DNA of 6,248 bases from an uncultured Bacteroidales bacterium. GTDB taxonomy: Bacteria; Bacteroidota; Bacteroidia; Bacteroidales; UBA932. Numbering within the stretch: position 1 is the first letter of the stretch; every line of letters begins with the position of its first letter. The stretch spans positions 1 to 6,248 of the forward strand of contig CALEJC010000070.1 in the NCBI GenBank assembly GCA_937898205.1, written 5' to 3'. Shown piece by piece: positions 5,272 to 6,248 of this stretch. Below the pieces are notes generated by a model. It did not search any database and was not told the origin of the DNA. It saw only the letters and a program-made list of their open reading frames with translations. A program made the translations under genes and the position numbers.

Positions 5272-6105
5272 ATGAGAAAAAAACCGATTATTGCACTCAT
5301 TTATGATTTTGACGGCACACTCTCGCCGGGCAACATGCAAGAGTTTGGCTTCATCCAGGCCGTGGGCAAGACCACTTCAGAGTTCTGGACCATGAGCGAC
5401 GGCATCGCGATTGATCATGACGCCTCAAATGTACTATCTTATATGAAGCTGATGTTTGACGAAGCCAAGAAGTCAGGCATTGCTCTGCGCAGGGATAATT
5501 TCAAAAAATTCGGCGCAGAGATCGAGCTCTTTGACGGAGTAAAGGAGTGGTTCCGACTGGTCAATGATTATGGCAAGCAGCACGGTGTCGTCATCGAGCA
5601 CTACATCAACTCATCAGGCCTCAAGGAGATCATTGAAGGCAGCCCGATCGCACATGAGTTCAAGCACGTCTTTGCCGGAAGTTTCATCTACAATCAGGAA
5701 GGCGAAGCCGAATGGCCTGGCGTAGCTGTGGATTACACTGCCAAGACCCAGTTCTTGTTTAAGATCAACAAAGGCATCTTCAGCAGTCAGGACAACAAGA
5801 TGGTAAATAAGTCCGTTTCGGACGACCGCAAACGCGTGCCTTTTTCTCACATGGTCTACTTCGGCGATGGAGATACTGATGTCCCTTGTATGAAGATCGT
5901 GGGGATGTTTGGTGGTCACTCGATTGCAGTATACAACCCTAGCAACTCACGCAAGAAGGCCACCGCCGGCAAGCTCAAAAAACAAGGCCGAGTGAGCTTT
6001 GCTCTCCCGGCCATATATACTGAAGACTCCAAGGCCTTCGAAGTTGTCAAAGCCATAATCAACAAGATCAAAGCTGATTATGAGCTTCTGCAGTTATCTA
6101 GATAA
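5272..6105 (+). CDS. HAD-superfamily hydrolase (probable phosphatase, substrate unknown)
   Basis: The 277-residue product has all four haloacid dehalogenase motifs. Motif I is YDFDGTLSP with nucleophile Asp12 and acid/base Asp14. Motif II is Ser114 in YINSSGLKE, motif III is probably Lys158 in YTAKTQFLFK, and motif IV is YFGDGDTDVPCM with Asp199 and Asp203 for Mg2+. DFDGT with Asp14 points to phosphoryl transfer rather than dehalogenation. The segment between motifs I and II (about 20-110) is mostly helical-looking and would form a C1-type cap over the active site. About 40 residues separate motifs III and IV, longer than usual, including a polar stretch at 171-188. No signal peptide is evident, so it is likely cytosolic. 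The ATG at 5272 is chosen because it sits just before the motif I strand; an in-frame GTG at 5239 would add 11 residues encoded by the direct repeats. It is divergent from the ligase and ends flush against guaA. Substrate and pathway cannot be inferred. Confidence 0.88.
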   Translation: MRKKPIIALIYDFDGTLSPGNMQEFGFIQAVGKTTSEFWTMSDGIAIDHDASNVLSYMKLMFDEAKKSGIALRRDNFKKFGAEIELFDGVKEWFRLVNDYGKQHGVVIEHYINSSGLKEIIEGSPIAHEFKHVFAGSFIYNQEGEAEWPGVAVDYTAKTQFLFKINKGIFSSQDNKMVNKSVSDDRKRVPFSHMVYFGDGDTDVPCMKIVGMFGGHSIAVYNPSNSRKKATAGKLKKQGRVSFALPAIYTEDSKAFEVVKAIINKIKADYELLQLSR

Positions 6106-6248
6106 TTACTCCCACTCGATGGTAGCGCTTGGCTTAGGTGACATGTCGTAGCACACACGGTTTACGTTTGGCACTTCAGCAAGGATGCGCTTGGTGATCT
6201 TGTCGAGGATCGCCCAGTCGATGTTACGCCCTTCTTTGTTCCGCGTCC
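6106..6248 (-). CDS. guaA: GMP synthase (glutamine-hydrolysing), C-terminal end (partial, continues past right edge)
   Basis: The minus strand encodes the last 47 or so residues of GuaA, which aminates XMP to GMP using glutamine and ATP in purine synthesis. The visible segment includes GRNIDWAILDKITKRILAEV, then VNRVCYDMSPKPSATIEWE and a TAA stop at 6108-6106. The ending VNRVxYDxxxKPxATIEWE is the hallmark C-terminus of the GuaA dimerisation domain, where the KPPATIEWE-type tail helps form the XMP site; here the second proline is Ser (KPSATIEWE). The amidotransferase and ATP-pyrophosphatase domains lie outside the window. The stop codon abuts the HAD stop codon on the other strand without a spacer. 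Confidence 0.93.
   Translation of the reverse strand, partial: TRNKEGRNIDWAILDKITKRILAEVPNVNRVCYDMSPKPSATIEWE

Noticed and set aside
5140..5340. 66-codon minus-strand frame across the ligase/HAD gap
   Set aside because: It overlaps the HAD N-terminus and the promoter and repeat elements, has no recognisable features, and would need a promoter inside the HAD gene.
1..6248. A novel multi-gene defence, mobile or biosynthetic system
   Set aside because: All coding space is taken by recognisable families with no shared pathway, no mobile-element hallmarks and no same-strand cassette; gene order looks like a mosaic of single-gene units.

Overview
The window looks like ordinary chromosomal DNA from a member of the Bacteroidota, most likely order Bacteroidales. 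The grounds are the style of HtpG, EttA and the fatty-acid ligase, and promoter-like pairs that fit the Bacteroidota pattern (TTG near -33, TAnnTTTG near -7) rather than E. coli -35/-10 boxes. A Muribaculaceae-like or related gut lineage is possible but is not shown by the sequence. No rRNA, tRNA, insertion sequence, phage gene or CRISPR array was seen.

Layout, left to right: (1) the 5' two-fifths or so of ettA (ABC-F translation factor) on the minus strand, running off the left edge; (2) a 68-bp divergent promoter region; (3) a secreted alpha/beta hydrolase resembling feruloyl/cinnamoyl esterases on the plus strand; (4) htpG (bacterial Hsp90) on the minus strand, tail-to-tail with the hydrolase across 4 bp; (5) a 99-bp gap with a strong UUCG-loop terminator; (6) a long-chain fatty-acid--CoA ligase (AMP-forming) on the minus strand; (7) a 131-bp divergent region with a good ligase promoter, an inverted repeat over its -33 element, and three copies of a 12-bp direct repeat; (8) a HAD-superfamily phosphatase on the plus strand; (9) the C-terminal end of guaA (GMP synthase) on the minus strand, abutting the HAD gene with no gap.

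The genes do not form one pathway. Each appears to be its own transcription unit, since orientation alternates and the only same-strand neighbours (ligase then htpG) are separated by a terminator. Translation control (EttA), protein folding (HtpG), fatty-acid activation, purine synthesis (GuaA) and two hydrolases of unknown substrate simply sit side by side. I see no evidence for a new multi-gene system. The points most worth checking are the repeat-rich intergenic region between the ligase and HAD genes, and the ligase's non-standard residues at the usual catalytic-lysine and hinge positions.
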